From positions 1 through 5,749 of the forward strand of contig DUZB01000218.1 of the NCBI GenBank assembly GCA_013349725.1: a stretch of 5,749 bases of DNA, written 5' to 3'. Both the position numbers and the translations under genes were made by a program. A model generated the notes under the pieces. That model was not told the origin of the DNA. It was given only the letters and a program-made list of their open reading frames with translations, and did no database searches. The stretch is from Deltaproteobacteria bacterium. Its GTDB lineage: Bacteria; Desulfobacterota; DSM-4660; Desulfatiglandales; Desulfatiglandaceae. Below are positions 1 to 5,708 of this stretch, one piece after another (positions within the stretch are counted from its first letter, which is position 1; each line of letters begins with the position of its first letter).

Positions 1-856
1 ACTTGATGTCCATGAAATTTCTGGGGTCGGTTCCTACGCCGGAATAGTAGCCGGTGTACTCGCCGAAGGGACCCTCATCCATGAATTTCTCCGCGTCGCA
101 TTCTCCTTCAAGGACGATCTCAGCATACGCGGGGATGGGCAGATCAACGGTTTCCCCTTTGACAACCTTACAGGCCTCTCCGCGTATGGAACCATACACG
201 TCATATTCGGAGATGTTCGCGGAAACCCTTGCCGCCCCAAGGATAAACAGAAGAGGATCGCATCCAATGATGGAGGCGCAGGGCATCGGTTTGCCCATCT
301 TCTGGTATTTCTTGAGCATCTGGTCGGCATGTTTTCCTTTGATAAACTGGGTGCCGATCTTGTTTTTGCCCAAGAGCTGAGACCTGTAGGTCCCTAGGTT
401 TACCCAGCCCGTTTCGGGATCTTTCGTGATGATGAAATGGGCGGTGCCGATATATCTGCCGCCATCCAGGGGAAAGAAATGGGGAACGGGGAACTTGTAC
501 AGATCCACATCGTCTCCCATGAGGATATTCTGCTTGCATGGAGCGTCTTTCTTATCAACAAATACCGCGGGAATGGGGTTTCTACACATCCTTACCCAGT
601 TCCTCAGGATTTCCGGCAGGGGGGTTTCTTTGGGCAGTCCTAAAATGAGGGCCAGTTTCTGGGCGGTGCTGCATGAACTGGTCAGGACCGGCGTGTCATA
701 GTCCTTGACGTTTTCAAAAAGCAAGGCCGGGCCCTGGGCTTCTTCATTCAGTTTGGCGATGTGGGAAAGTTCAAGGTTCCAATCCACTTCCGCGGTAATT
801 CTTTTGAGTTCGCCTTCTTTCTCCGTCAATGCAATATAGTCTCTCAAGTCTTTCAT
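1..856 (-). CDS. UbiD-family (de)carboxylase, probable phenylphosphate carboxylase-type subunit, C-terminus beyond window
   Basis: The reading frame gives 285 residues beginning MKDLRDYIALTEKEGEL and runs open to the window edge, so roughly the C-terminal 40% of a usual 480-500 residue UbiD protein is missing. UbiD enzymes use prenylated FMN to add or remove CO2 on unsaturated or aromatic carbons in the cytoplasm. The expected cofactor and metal positions are visible: Asn153 and Arg158 in NLGTYRSQ, His176 in IKGKH, Glu217 in SEYDVYGSIRG, and the catalytic pair Glu261/Glu266 in DEGPFGEYTGYYS. Their spacing matches the N-R-H-E-E pattern known from fungal Fdc1 and E. coli UbiD. The start is supported by AGGAGGT about 8 bases upstream. 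It lies on the same strand as, and downstream of, the phenylphosphate synthase-like pair, so I infer that it carboxylates the phosphorylated phenol, as PpcA/PpcD do in Thauera. The spacer before it holds its own promoter-like sequence, so it may not be strictly co-transcribed. Family assignment is firm; the substrate is inferred, and another UbiD role (hydroxybenzoate decarboxylase, ubiquinone or menaquinone synthesis) is possible. Confidence 0.93.
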   Translation of the reverse strand, partial: MKDLRDYIALTEKEGELKRITAEVDWNLELSHIAKLNEEAQGPALLFENVKDYDTPVLTSSCSTAQKLALILGLPKETPLPEILRNWVRMCRNPIPAVFVDKKDAPCKQNILMGDDVDLYKFPVPHFFPLDGGRYIGTAHFIITKDPETGWVNLGTYRSQLLGKNKIGTQFIKGKHADQMLKKYQKMGKPMPCASIIGCDPLLFILGAARVSANISEYDVYGSIRGEACKVVKGETVDLPIPAYAEIVLEGECDAEKFMDEGPFGEYTGYYSGVGTDPRNFMDIK

Positions 857-861
857 GAATT

Positions 862-872
862 TGTTACCTCCT
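862..872 (-). promoter_or_regulatory. Ribosome binding site of the UbiD gene
   Basis: On the minus strand the sequence reads CAGGAGGTAAC, a nearly ideal Shine-Dalgarno sequence about 8 bases before the ATG at 856-854. It fixes the start codon of the UbiD gene. Confidence 0.8.
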
Positions 873-881
873 GATTTGGGT

Positions 882-910
882 TTAATAGGGTTAAAGAAAT
901 ATTTTCTAAA
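882..910 (-). promoter_or_regulatory. Possible sigma-70 promoter of the UbiD gene, with a short dyad in its spacer
   Basis: On the minus strand a -35-like TTTAGA (910-905, 4 of 6 to consensus) is followed after 17 bases by a -10-like TATTAA (887-882, 4 of 6). This would start transcription about 20 bases before the UbiD start codon, in an AT-rich stretch. A small dyad, AGAAA-TAT-TTTCT (895-907), lies between the two boxes and could be an operator. Assignment is by eye and only suggestive. Confidence 0.35.
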
Positions 911-995
911 AAAGTGATTGCAAAATTTTTGTTTCAGCCTTTTCTCTTCTAAATGGGCATGATGCAACTTGGGTCAACCCCGAACATGGAAGCGC

Positions 996-1070
996 CGTCA
1001 TTCCGGGCATGAACCGGAATCCAGAAACTTGGCGCCGACAAACTGGATTCCCGCGTTCGCGGGAATGACG
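996..1070. repeat. Dispersed double-hairpin intergenic repeat ('RERGNP' type)
   Basis: Two arms of 29 and 28 bases (996-1024 and 1043-1070) form an imperfect inverted repeat beginning CGTCATTCC and ending GGAATGACG, with inner ends GGAATCCAG and CTGGATTCC. Each arm is itself a hairpin: ATTCCGG/CCGGAAT (1000-1020) on the left and a perfect 9-bp ATTCCCGCG/CGCGGGAAT (1047-1066) on the right. Read on the minus strand it encodes the well-known spurious peptide SRERGNPV. Such elements recur in intergenic regions of many proteobacteria and probably act as small non-autonomous mobile or RNA-structure elements. That it occurs elsewhere in this genome is inferred from the family, not seen. Confidence 0.75.
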
Positions 1071-1118
1071 TGGATCGCTGTTATGCCTTTTGCCGGGTGT
1101 TTTCTTAGTAAACGTCCA

Positions 1119-1135
1119 TGACAAAGGATTTGTCA
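1119..1135. repeat. Perfect 7-bp hairpin TGACAAA-GGA-TTTGTCA
   Basis: A perfect inverted repeat of 7 bases with a 3-base loop lies 49 bases to the right of the double-hairpin repeat. It could be an operator or part of a second dispersed repeat; there is no T-tract next to it on either strand, so it is not a good terminator. Function unknown. Confidence 0.4.
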
Positions 1136-1215
1136 CCCCCAGCCATGAAAACCGAGGCAGAGCCTGGGAACAATCTGCAAGTCTCCGGCACACAAAAAAG
1201 AACCTGACGACGTTC

Positions 1216-1242
1216 ATTCGTGTGATTCGTGTTATTCGTGGT
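1216..1242. repeat. Three tandem 9-bp units ATTCGTGNN
   Basis: Units ATTCGTGTG (1216-1224), ATTCGTGTT (1225-1233) and ATTCGTGGT (1234-1242) follow each other without a gap. Similar ATTCGTG-type strings are common spacer sequence in deltaproteobacteria. No function is evident. Confidence 0.7.
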
Positions 1243-1305
1243 CAAAAAGTGTTTTCATAGTTTTGATAACGGATTGCCTGATCGGCATTTTCATTCCATC
1301 ATTCC

Positions 1306-1323
1306 AAAATCGTGCCTGCACGA
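1306..1323 (-). terminator. Probable rho-independent terminator after the synthase beta gene
   Basis: On the minus strand TCGTGC-AG-GCACGA (1323-1310) is followed directly by TTTT (1309-1306). The stem starts 8 bases after the beta stop codon. The stem is short (5-6 bp) and the T-tract has only four bases, so termination may be partial, which would allow read-through towards the UbiD gene. Confidence 0.5.
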
Positions 1324-1331
1324 GGTTTTTT

Positions 1332-2405
1332 TCAGGCAGCAGGTATCTTGATCCGTTTCATGGCCTGAGCCATGAGCAGTTGGTATCCGGTCTTGCTGCC
1401 GATAACGGATTCTCTTTTGCGCCGGCTCCAGACGGTCTCCGGGCGGGCCTGTACAATAAAAATGCTCTCAGGGAATTCGAAATCACCATCAACAGCCCAC
1501 TCGATATCCATGGCCCGCCCGTAATGCTTTTCAATAATACGGGCCACTTTTGCCAACTCTTTTACCTCGTGGCTTTCGAGACAACATCTGGTCTGCATTT
1601 CTTCCGGCACTTCCACATCGACCACTTCTCCTTTTTCCACGTCATGAACGCATTTGATATGTTTGGTCGATATGGTTCTTTCATTGGTTTCCATGACCAC
1701 TTTATCCACGACGAACTTGTCGGGATTAACGGAGCCGGATACAACGGTTTCCCCTAATCCCCAGCTTCCTTCAATCACGACCTTTGAAGGATCGCCATTG
1801 GTGGGGTTGAGGGTGAACATGACCCCTGCCGTTCTGGAATTGACCATCTTTTGAACCCCCACACTGATATAAACCTTTTCATGGGGAAAATTATTTTTAT
1901 TCCTGTAGTCGATGGCGCGGGGTGTGAAGAGGCTGGCCCAGCAGTTTCGGACCCTTTCGATGATCCTGTCCGCCCCTACAACCCATAAATAGGTGTCCTG
2001 TTGTCCCGCAAAACTGGCAGTGGGAAGATCCTCAGCGGTTGCGCTGGATCGAACCGCAACAGGCACGTTTTGAACGGCGCATTTTTCACAAAGCCGGGAA
2101 TAGCCCGCTTCAATGGCCGTTTGAATTTCGTCGTTCATGGGGGTATTGTTGATCAAGTCCTGAATCTCAGAGCTGGCCCTGTCGAGCGCAACCATGTCGG
2201 CCGGTCCCATATTTGAAAGGGTATGCTGAATCTTATCTTTTATTCCTGACTCTGTGATGAATTGGAGATAGCTGTCCGTCGTTACGGCGAAACCAGGTGG
2301 AACGCGAATGCCGGCCTTGATCATCTCCCCAAGGCTGGCATTCTTGCCGCCTACCATCGGGAGGGATGTTTTATCCAGAACTTCAAAATTGAGCATGTAA
2401 TCCAT
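1332..2405 (-). CDS. ppsB: Phenylphosphate synthase beta subunit-like protein (PEP synthase N-terminal, ATP-grasp domain)
   Basis: The 357-residue protein is a stand-alone version of the nucleotide-binding half of PEP synthase (pyruvate, water dikinase). Visible motifs in order are GGKNASLGEMIKAGIRVPPG (19-38, with the ATP-binding Lys21), VRSSATAEDLP...FAGQQDT (118-138, Arg119), SWGLGETVVSG (214-224), the metal-binding region MDIEWAV (299-305), and the closing IVQARPET (317-324). There is no phosphohistidine swivel domain and no PEP/pyruvate domain; the swivel is supplied by the neighbouring alpha gene. Its length (about 40 kDa) fits protein 2 of Thauera aromatica phenylphosphate synthase, where it transfers the beta-phosphate of ATP to a histidine on the alpha subunit. 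AGAGGA just upstream of 2405 supports this start over the in-frame Met4 (2396). It lies 119 bp after the alpha gene in the same orientation. The fold and ATP-dependent phosphotransfer are clear; the phenol specificity is inferred. The symbol follows the Thauera synthase naming and is not the E. coli PEP synthase gene. Confidence 0.88.
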   Translation of the reverse strand: MDYMLNFEVLDKTSLPMVGGKNASLGEMIKAGIRVPPGFAVTTDSYLQFITESGIKDKIQHTLSNMGPADMVALDRASSEIQDLINNTPMNDEIQTAIEAGYSRLCEKCAVQNVPVAVRSSATAEDLPTASFAGQQDTYLWVVGADRIIERVRNCWASLFTPRAIDYRNKNNFPHEKVYISVGVQKMVNSRTAGVMFTLNPTNGDPSKVVIEGSWGLGETVVSGSVNPDKFVVDKVVMETNERTISTKHIKCVHDVEKGEVVDVEVPEEMQTRCCLESHEVKELAKVARIIEKHYGRAMDIEWAVDGDFEFPESIFIVQARPETVWSRRKRESVIGSKTGYQLLMAQAMKRIKIPAA

Positions 2406-2416
2406 CTATTCCTCTT
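2406..2416 (-). promoter_or_regulatory. Ribosome binding site of the synthase beta gene
   Basis: The minus strand reads AAGAGGAATAG immediately before the ATG at 2405-2403, placing GAGGA at a usable distance. It favours the first of two in-frame ATG codons. It lies outside the intercistronic stem, so it stays accessible when that stem is folded. Confidence 0.65.
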
Positions 2417-2424
2417 CTTAAAAG

Positions 2425-2460
2425 CTATAGAAAGGGGAGGAGGCGCCGAGTGATTTTCAT
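2425..2460 (-). CDS. Possible 11-codon leader-like ORF between synthase alpha and beta genes
   Basis: On the minus strand an ATG at 2460 opens a frame of 11 codons (MKITRRLLPFL) ending in TAG at 2427-2425, 19 bases before the beta start. It is preceded by a strong GGGGAGGAGG Shine-Dalgarno sequence 8 bases upstream. That Shine-Dalgarno sequence is exactly the 5' arm of the 10-bp stem, and the 3' arm lies inside codons 6-10 of the ORF. The peptide resembles nothing known to me. It could be a translated leader that controls or couples beta expression, or a chance frame in a GC-rich hairpin. It rests only on the start, the ribosome site and the position. Confidence 0.3.
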   Translation of the reverse strand: MKITRRLLPFL

Positions 2461-2478
2461 CTGGATACCCTCCTCCCC
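2434..2478 (-). promoter_or_regulatory. Intercistronic stem-loop between alpha and beta genes (perfect 10-bp stem)
   Basis: Minus-strand GGGGAGGAGG (2478-2469) pairs perfectly with CCTCCTCCCC (2443-2434), closing a 25-base loop and followed by TTTCTATAG. It sits 46 bases after the alpha stop codon. It could stabilise the alpha transcript end, act as a partial terminator or attenuator that sets the alpha:beta ratio, or hide the Shine-Dalgarno sequence of the small ORF. The T-run is only three bases, so it is a weak terminator at best. Confidence 0.65.
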
Positions 2479-2524
2479 AGGAAGTTTCCGGTTTGTGCAG
2501 AATTGACCGGGGAAGGACGACCGA

Positions 2525-4384
2525 TTATGCCGCTCGCTCTATAATCGTAACCACCCCGGTCTCTCCATCGACTCGGATGGTATCGCCTGTCTTGATGACC
2601 GAGGTCGCGATCCCGGCGCCTGTTACCGACGGAACGCCGTATTCCCTGCAAACAATGGCCGCATGACTCGTGAGCCCGCCGATATCCGTTACTGCAGCCT
2701 TTATCTTTGTGAACACCGGCGCCCATGATGGATTGGTCGTGGGGCACACAAGGATTTCTCCGGGTTCAAGGGCCATGACATCCTTGAGGCGCTTCAGTAC
2801 CCTTGCCTTTCCTTCCACAACACCGGCTGAAGAGGCGAATCCCTTGATTTCCTTGACATCCCCTGGATCGATATCCACACTGCCCTTCAACCATTCCTTG
2901 ACTTTGTCGGTGGTCACGCCCCACAACATAATCGTAAAGGGCTCCGCCACTTCTTCGGGTGGAACGCCAAGAGCCGGAGTAGGCATCCATTTGCCTGCTG
3001 CATCAAGAATTTTTCTCCGCTTGGCAACCTTGGCTTTGTAAAAATCTCCCCTCAGGGGAATGTCTACGCCCAACGCCCAGCCGGTGGCAAGCTCCGTCAG
3101 GATTTCAGGGATCTCGTATCGATTGAACATGAAAATGTCGTCCACTTTTTCGATCATGTCGTTATTCACCAGCAGCGTTCCAAAGGCCCTGACCTTGGAA
3201 TACCATATGGTGTGGAACCAGTGTTCCACCCAGAACAGGTGATCTTCGGCATACCGATAAATGGTTCGAACCACTTTGTGGGCATCGTCAAAGGCCTGTC
3301 TGTCTTCGTCGGTGCTGATCAGGTCCCGGTACTGGGCGATGGTTTTTTCCCTGTCTTTATCAAGGGCATCCAGGTCTCGTTCAATGGTTTCCCCGTTCTC
3401 CAGCCGTTCTACATAACTCTTGATGTACCCGTACGGTATATCGAGTTGATCGATCCAGCTTCCCTCATAATGGAACCATCCGGATCCGCAAGATACAAAA
3501 AACCACGGGTCTTTGGCTTCTTCGAAGGCAGCGAGCCATTTCTTTCCATCAGGGATATTTCCAAGGGCTGCTATTTTTTCTTTTGCATTGGTTTCCGCCT
3601 TCAGGATATCCGCTACCCCTTCCAGGGATACAGCCAGCCTGGACAGCTTGCACAATTCTTCTTCAGGGCGGAACATGGATACGTATGCACCGGCTACCAT
3701 CTTTCCGATGGCGCTCTCACTGATGCCTGGAAAAAGCTTTCTGGCGACATCTCCAAACATGAGGTAGGCTAAATAGGTCAGGTTCAGCATTTCGAAATGA
3801 AACTGCCAACCCTTGATCATCTGATTCACAAGCAGATCGAATGATTCAAGCAGATCGTAGGAAGCATAATATCCCCTTGGCGCAGGAATGACCTGATCTT
3901 CAGGGACAAATTTTGGAAGTTCCGCGGGTATTTTCAAAGCCTTCATCTCTTCGCCAAGGGCTTGGAACTTTATGAGCCATTTGTCCCACAATTCGTTGTA
4001 ATGTTCAAAGACATAGAAAACCCGTTTTTCAAACAACGCGGCCTTTTCTCCGATCACCTCATCCGGCGGGGGCGCCACCGCGCAGATGTACAGGTATCCT
4101 CCCACCAGCCTCTGGGCAATCCCCTGGGCGGGCGGAATGCAGAAGACCCTGGTGGTATATTGCGAGAGGGAAATCTGCCATGCCTCCTGAAACAGCAGGT
4201 CTAATGGCGGCATCGGTTCTGGCGCGTGGATTTTGTCCTGGTACCAGAACTGTTTGCTTTCCCACTCCCCTCTTTCCTTGGAAAAAAGAAAGTGAGAAGG
4301 ATACATCTCTTCCCAGCCTTCAAGCTCCGGCGGAATCTCGATGTCGTGTGGATCCGGAAACCTTGCTACCTTTTCATCAGCCAT
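2525..4384 (-). CDS. ppsA: Phenylphosphate synthase alpha subunit-like protein (phosphohistidine swivel domain)
   Basis: The 619-residue protein (about 70 kDa) matches the size and layout of protein 1 of Thauera phenylphosphate synthase. The C-terminal part (about 511-614) is a PEP-utilising swivel domain: KGFASSAGVVEGKARVL (514-530), ILVCPTTNPSWAPVF (544-558) and GGLTSHAAIVCREYGVPSVTG (569-589). His574 (codon 2665-2663) is the expected phosphorylated residue. The chain ends right after this domain (GETGVVTIIERAA), so the PEP/pyruvate-binding C-terminal domain of true PEP synthase is absent, as expected if the acceptor is a phenol and not pyruvate. The N-terminal 500 residues are rich in aromatic residues (for example WFFVSCGSGWFHYEGSW at 294-310 and HLFWVEHWFHTIWYSK at 382-397) and probably form the substrate site. 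The start is set by GGGAGG about 8 bases upstream. It is first in the leftward operon, divergent from the LysR gene. Phosphotransfer role is firm; the substrate could be phenol, catechol, hydroquinone or another phenol. The symbol follows Thauera usage. Confidence 0.88.
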   Translation of the reverse strand: MADEKVARFPDPHDIEIPPELEGWEEMYPSHFLFSKERGEWESKQFWYQDKIHAPEPMPPLDLLFQEAWQISLSQYTTRVFCIPPAQGIAQRLVGGYLYICAVAPPPDEVIGEKAALFEKRVFYVFEHYNELWDKWLIKFQALGEEMKALKIPAELPKFVPEDQVIPAPRGYYASYDLLESFDLLVNQMIKGWQFHFEMLNLTYLAYLMFGDVARKLFPGISESAIGKMVAGAYVSMFRPEEELCKLSRLAVSLEGVADILKAETNAKEKIAALGNIPDGKKWLAAFEEAKDPWFFVSCGSGWFHYEGSWIDQLDIPYGYIKSYVERLENGETIERDLDALDKDREKTIAQYRDLISTDEDRQAFDDAHKVVRTIYRYAEDHLFWVEHWFHTIWYSKVRAFGTLLVNNDMIEKVDDIFMFNRYEIPEILTELATGWALGVDIPLRGDFYKAKVAKRRKILDAAGKWMPTPALGVPPEEVAEPFTIMLWGVTTDKVKEWLKGSVDIDPGDVKEIKGFASSAGVVEGKARVLKRLKDVMALEPGEILVCPTTNPSWAPVFTKIKAAVTDIGGLTSHAAIVCREYGVPSVTGAGIATSVIKTGDTIRVDGETGVVTIIERAA

Positions 4385-4389
4385 CTTTC

Positions 4390-4400
4390 ACCCTCCCTGT
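4390..4400 (-). promoter_or_regulatory. Ribosome binding site of the synthase alpha gene
   Basis: The minus strand reads ACAGGGAGGGT about 7-8 bases before the ATG at 4384. GGGAGG is a strong Shine-Dalgarno sequence and fixes the alpha start. Confidence 0.75.
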
Positions 4401-4486
4401 TTAAAGGTTTGGTTAGTATTATGTGATCTCAAACAAGAGACCCACTTGAAAAGATCTTCCCATTGTGAGACGGAAGCTGTCAATTT

Positions 4487-4511
4487 GATTATCGTTATGA
4501 TATTCATAATC
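4487..4511. promoter_or_regulatory. Candidate LysR-type operator, 25-bp dyad GATTAT-N13-ATAATC
   Basis: A perfect 6-bp inverted repeat (4487-4492 and 4506-4511) has an inner repeat TAT-G-ATA (4496-4502) about the same centre at 4499. It is AT-rich and contains the T-N11-A spacing typical of LysR-type boxes (for example T4490 and A4502). It lies 47 bases before the LysR start and 102 bases before the synthase start, the normal position for a LysR recognition site in a divergent promoter. Confidence 0.55.
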
Positions 4512-4558
4512 TTTACTTATGGAATGATATGAGGTATAAGCTTTATGGGGGGCACGTT

Positions 4559-5506
4559 ATGATCAACCTGAATCAACTGAGAATTTTTTTTTACGCCGCA
4601 AAGAATATGAGTTTCACCAAGGCTGCAAAAGAGCTCTTTATCTCCCAGCCGGCCGTTACTTCACAGGTAAGGCAGTTTGAAGAATCGTGCAATCTTGTTC
4701 TCTTTAAGAGAAAATGGAGGAAGGTATTCCTGACGGATGAGGGAGAAATCCTTTATGATTACGCCGCCAAGCTTTTCAATCAGGAAAAGCAGATAGAAAG
4801 CGTGATTGAAGACATGAACAGTTTGAACCTGGGAGTGCTTCGATTGGGAACGACCAAGACCTATGCACGCTACTTTATGCCCTACATGATGACGGCATTT
4901 CACGAATCGTACCCGAAGGTCAAAATTTATCTGAATGAAGGAAGCTCCCTGGAAATGATCAACAGCCTGCTCCACTTTAAAAATGAAGTAGCGGTCATTG
5001 CCAGGGCTGAAGATCATCCGGATATTTCTTTCACCCCATTCAGCCAGGAAGAGCTTGTGGTGATCATGGCCCCTGAGCACCGTTTTGCCCAAAAACGAAC
5101 CCTCTCTTTTGAAGAGATCGCCAGAGAGCCCGTGATCATGAAAGAAATCGGGTCCGGTACAAGGAGGGTGGTAAATCAACTGTTCGCGCGGTTTGATTTT
5201 GAGCCGGATATTCTTGCTGAAACAAGCAACACCGAATTTATCAAGCAATTGGTGATGCGCGGGGAAGGATTCTCCTTTCTGGTAAAGGAAGCGGTCGCCT
5301 TGGAGCTGAGGGAAAAAAAGCTGGTTACCGTTGAGCTTAAAGAAGGGAAGTCCTATCTGGACATCAGCATTGCGTACTTGAAAAAGCAACAGCTTTCCAA
5401 GCCTGCACAGGCTTTTGTGGATATCCTGAAGAAAATGGCGCCTGAAAATATCCTTAAAATGGGCATTGGCGCTCTCATGGCGGAGATGCTGAAAAGACGC
5501 AGATAG
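4559..5506 (+). CDS. LysR-type transcriptional regulator, divergent to the synthase operon
   Basis: The 315-residue protein has the N-terminal winged helix-turn-helix of the LysR family (about 1-60; core SFTKAAKELFISQPAVTSQV at 18-37), a linker helix, and a substrate-binding-like effector domain (about 90-300) with GVLRLGTTKTYARYFMP opening the first subdomain. The length is normal for the family (about 300), with a slightly longer basic C-terminus ending MLKRRR. I chose the ATG at 4559 because the protein then begins MINLNQLRIF, the usual LysR start; an in-frame ATG at 4529 would add ten residues (MRYKLYGGHV) that do not fit. The ribosome site before 4559 is a plain G-run (4547-4552). Its divergent position beside the synthase genes suggests that it activates them in response to an aromatic effector and may repress itself. 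The effector and the regulated genes are inference; the family is certain. Confidence 0.93.
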   Translation: MINLNQLRIFFYAAKNMSFTKAAKELFISQPAVTSQVRQFEESCNLVLFKRKWRKVFLTDEGEILYDYAAKLFNQEKQIESVIEDMNSLNLGVLRLGTTKTYARYFMPYMMTAFHESYPKVKIYLNEGSSLEMINSLLHFKNEVAVIARAEDHPDISFTPFSQEELVVIMAPEHRFAQKRTLSFEEIAREPVIMKEIGSGTRRVVNQLFARFDFEPDILAETSNTEFIKQLVMRGEGFSFLVKEAVALELREKKLVTVELKEGKSYLDISIAYLKKQQLSKPAQAFVDILKKMAPENILKMGIGALMAEMLKRRR

Positions 5507-5525
5507 CGCGAAGTGCAATGCGCAG

Positions 5526-5692
5526 AGAGCATAGGGCATGGCGCGGAGAGTATAGCGCCTGTAACGTTACATTCGCTTTTGCTTCTATCAAATCGGAGGA
5601 CAATATTTTCTTTCCTGGATTTCGGTCTGGTAATCTTTCAGTTTTGCCCTTTCCGCTGTGCGCCATGCGCTGTGCGCCATGCGCTGTGCTCT
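5526..5692. repeat. Imperfect 19-bp inverted repeat flanking a 129-bp core
   Basis: AGAGCATAGGGCATGGCGC (5526-5544) matches the reverse complement of 5674-5692 at 17 of 19 positions. The core holds the palindrome GTAACGTTAC and no ORF. It could be a small palindromic mobile element or just a pair of inverted copies of a common low-complexity spacer motif. No target-site duplication is evident. Confidence 0.5.
5654..5689. repeat. 14-bp tandem repeat CGCTGTGCGCCATG, about 2.6 copies
   Basis: Two identical units (5654-5667 and 5668-5681) are followed by 8 bases of a third (5682-5689). The right arm of the 19-bp inverted repeat is made of this unit. Units like this expand by slippage and are frequent in spacers of deltaproteobacteria. 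Confidence 0.8.
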
Positions 5693-5708
5693 ATATCCTC
5701 TTACTTTT

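Larger units (their letters stand above)
857..1331. other. 475-bp non-coding spacer between the UbiD and synthase-beta genes
   Basis: No credible coding region is seen here on either strand. The only longer open frame (906-1217, minus) runs through the dispersed repeat and gives the typical translated-repeat peptide SRERGNPVCRRQ. The spacer contains the UbiD promoter region, a two-hairpin repeat, a TGACAAA hairpin, a 9-bp tandem triplet and a terminator-like hairpin after the beta gene. In Thauera aromatica a CBS-domain third subunit follows the beta gene; nothing like it, and no recognisable remnant, is visible here. Confidence 0.7.
4385..4558. promoter_or_regulatory. Divergent control region between the synthase operon and the LysR gene
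   Basis: This 174-bp region must hold the promoters of both divergent transcripts. On the minus strand CATAAT/TAATAC (around 4415-4423) is a possible -10 element for the synthase operon, with no good -35 at the right distance, as is common at activator-dependent promoters. On the plus strand TTGATT (4485-4490) and TAATCT (4507-4512), 16 bases apart, could be a weak promoter for the LysR gene and overlap the dyad, which would fit autoregulation. Promoter boxes are by eye only. Confidence 0.5.

Noticed and set aside
906..1217. 103-residue minus-strand open frame in the spacer
   Set aside because: It runs through the dispersed repeat and yields the known spurious SRERGNPV peptide; no ribosome site or family support.
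1263..1757. 164-residue plus-strand open frame overlapping the 3' end of the beta gene
   Set aside because: It is mostly antisense to the conserved ATP-grasp coding sequence and shows no recognisable domain.
3212..3772. 186-residue plus-strand open frame inside the alpha gene
   Set aside because: It is antisense to the alpha coding region and has no motifs of its own.
1332..4384. The two genes as one PEP synthase broken by a frameshift
   Set aside because: Gene order is swapped relative to PEP synthase (swivel gene first, ATP-grasp gene second), each has its own start, stop and ribosome site, and both lengths match known phenylphosphate synthase subunits.
4429..4445. Sigma-54-like promoter (minus-strand TGGGTCTCTTGTTTGA) before the alpha gene
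   Set aside because: The GG of the -24 box is present, but the -12 GC is missing at the proper spacing and the rest of the -24 box mismatches; there is also no sigma-54 activator nearby.
4451..4458. AAGATCTT palindrome in the divergent region
   Set aside because: Only 8 bp, expected by chance in AT-rich DNA, and not extended on either side.
4661..5539. 292-residue open frame on the minus strand opposite the LysR gene
   Set aside because: It lies almost wholly antisense to a clear LysR gene, has no family motifs and no convincing ribosome site; it is a frame shadow.
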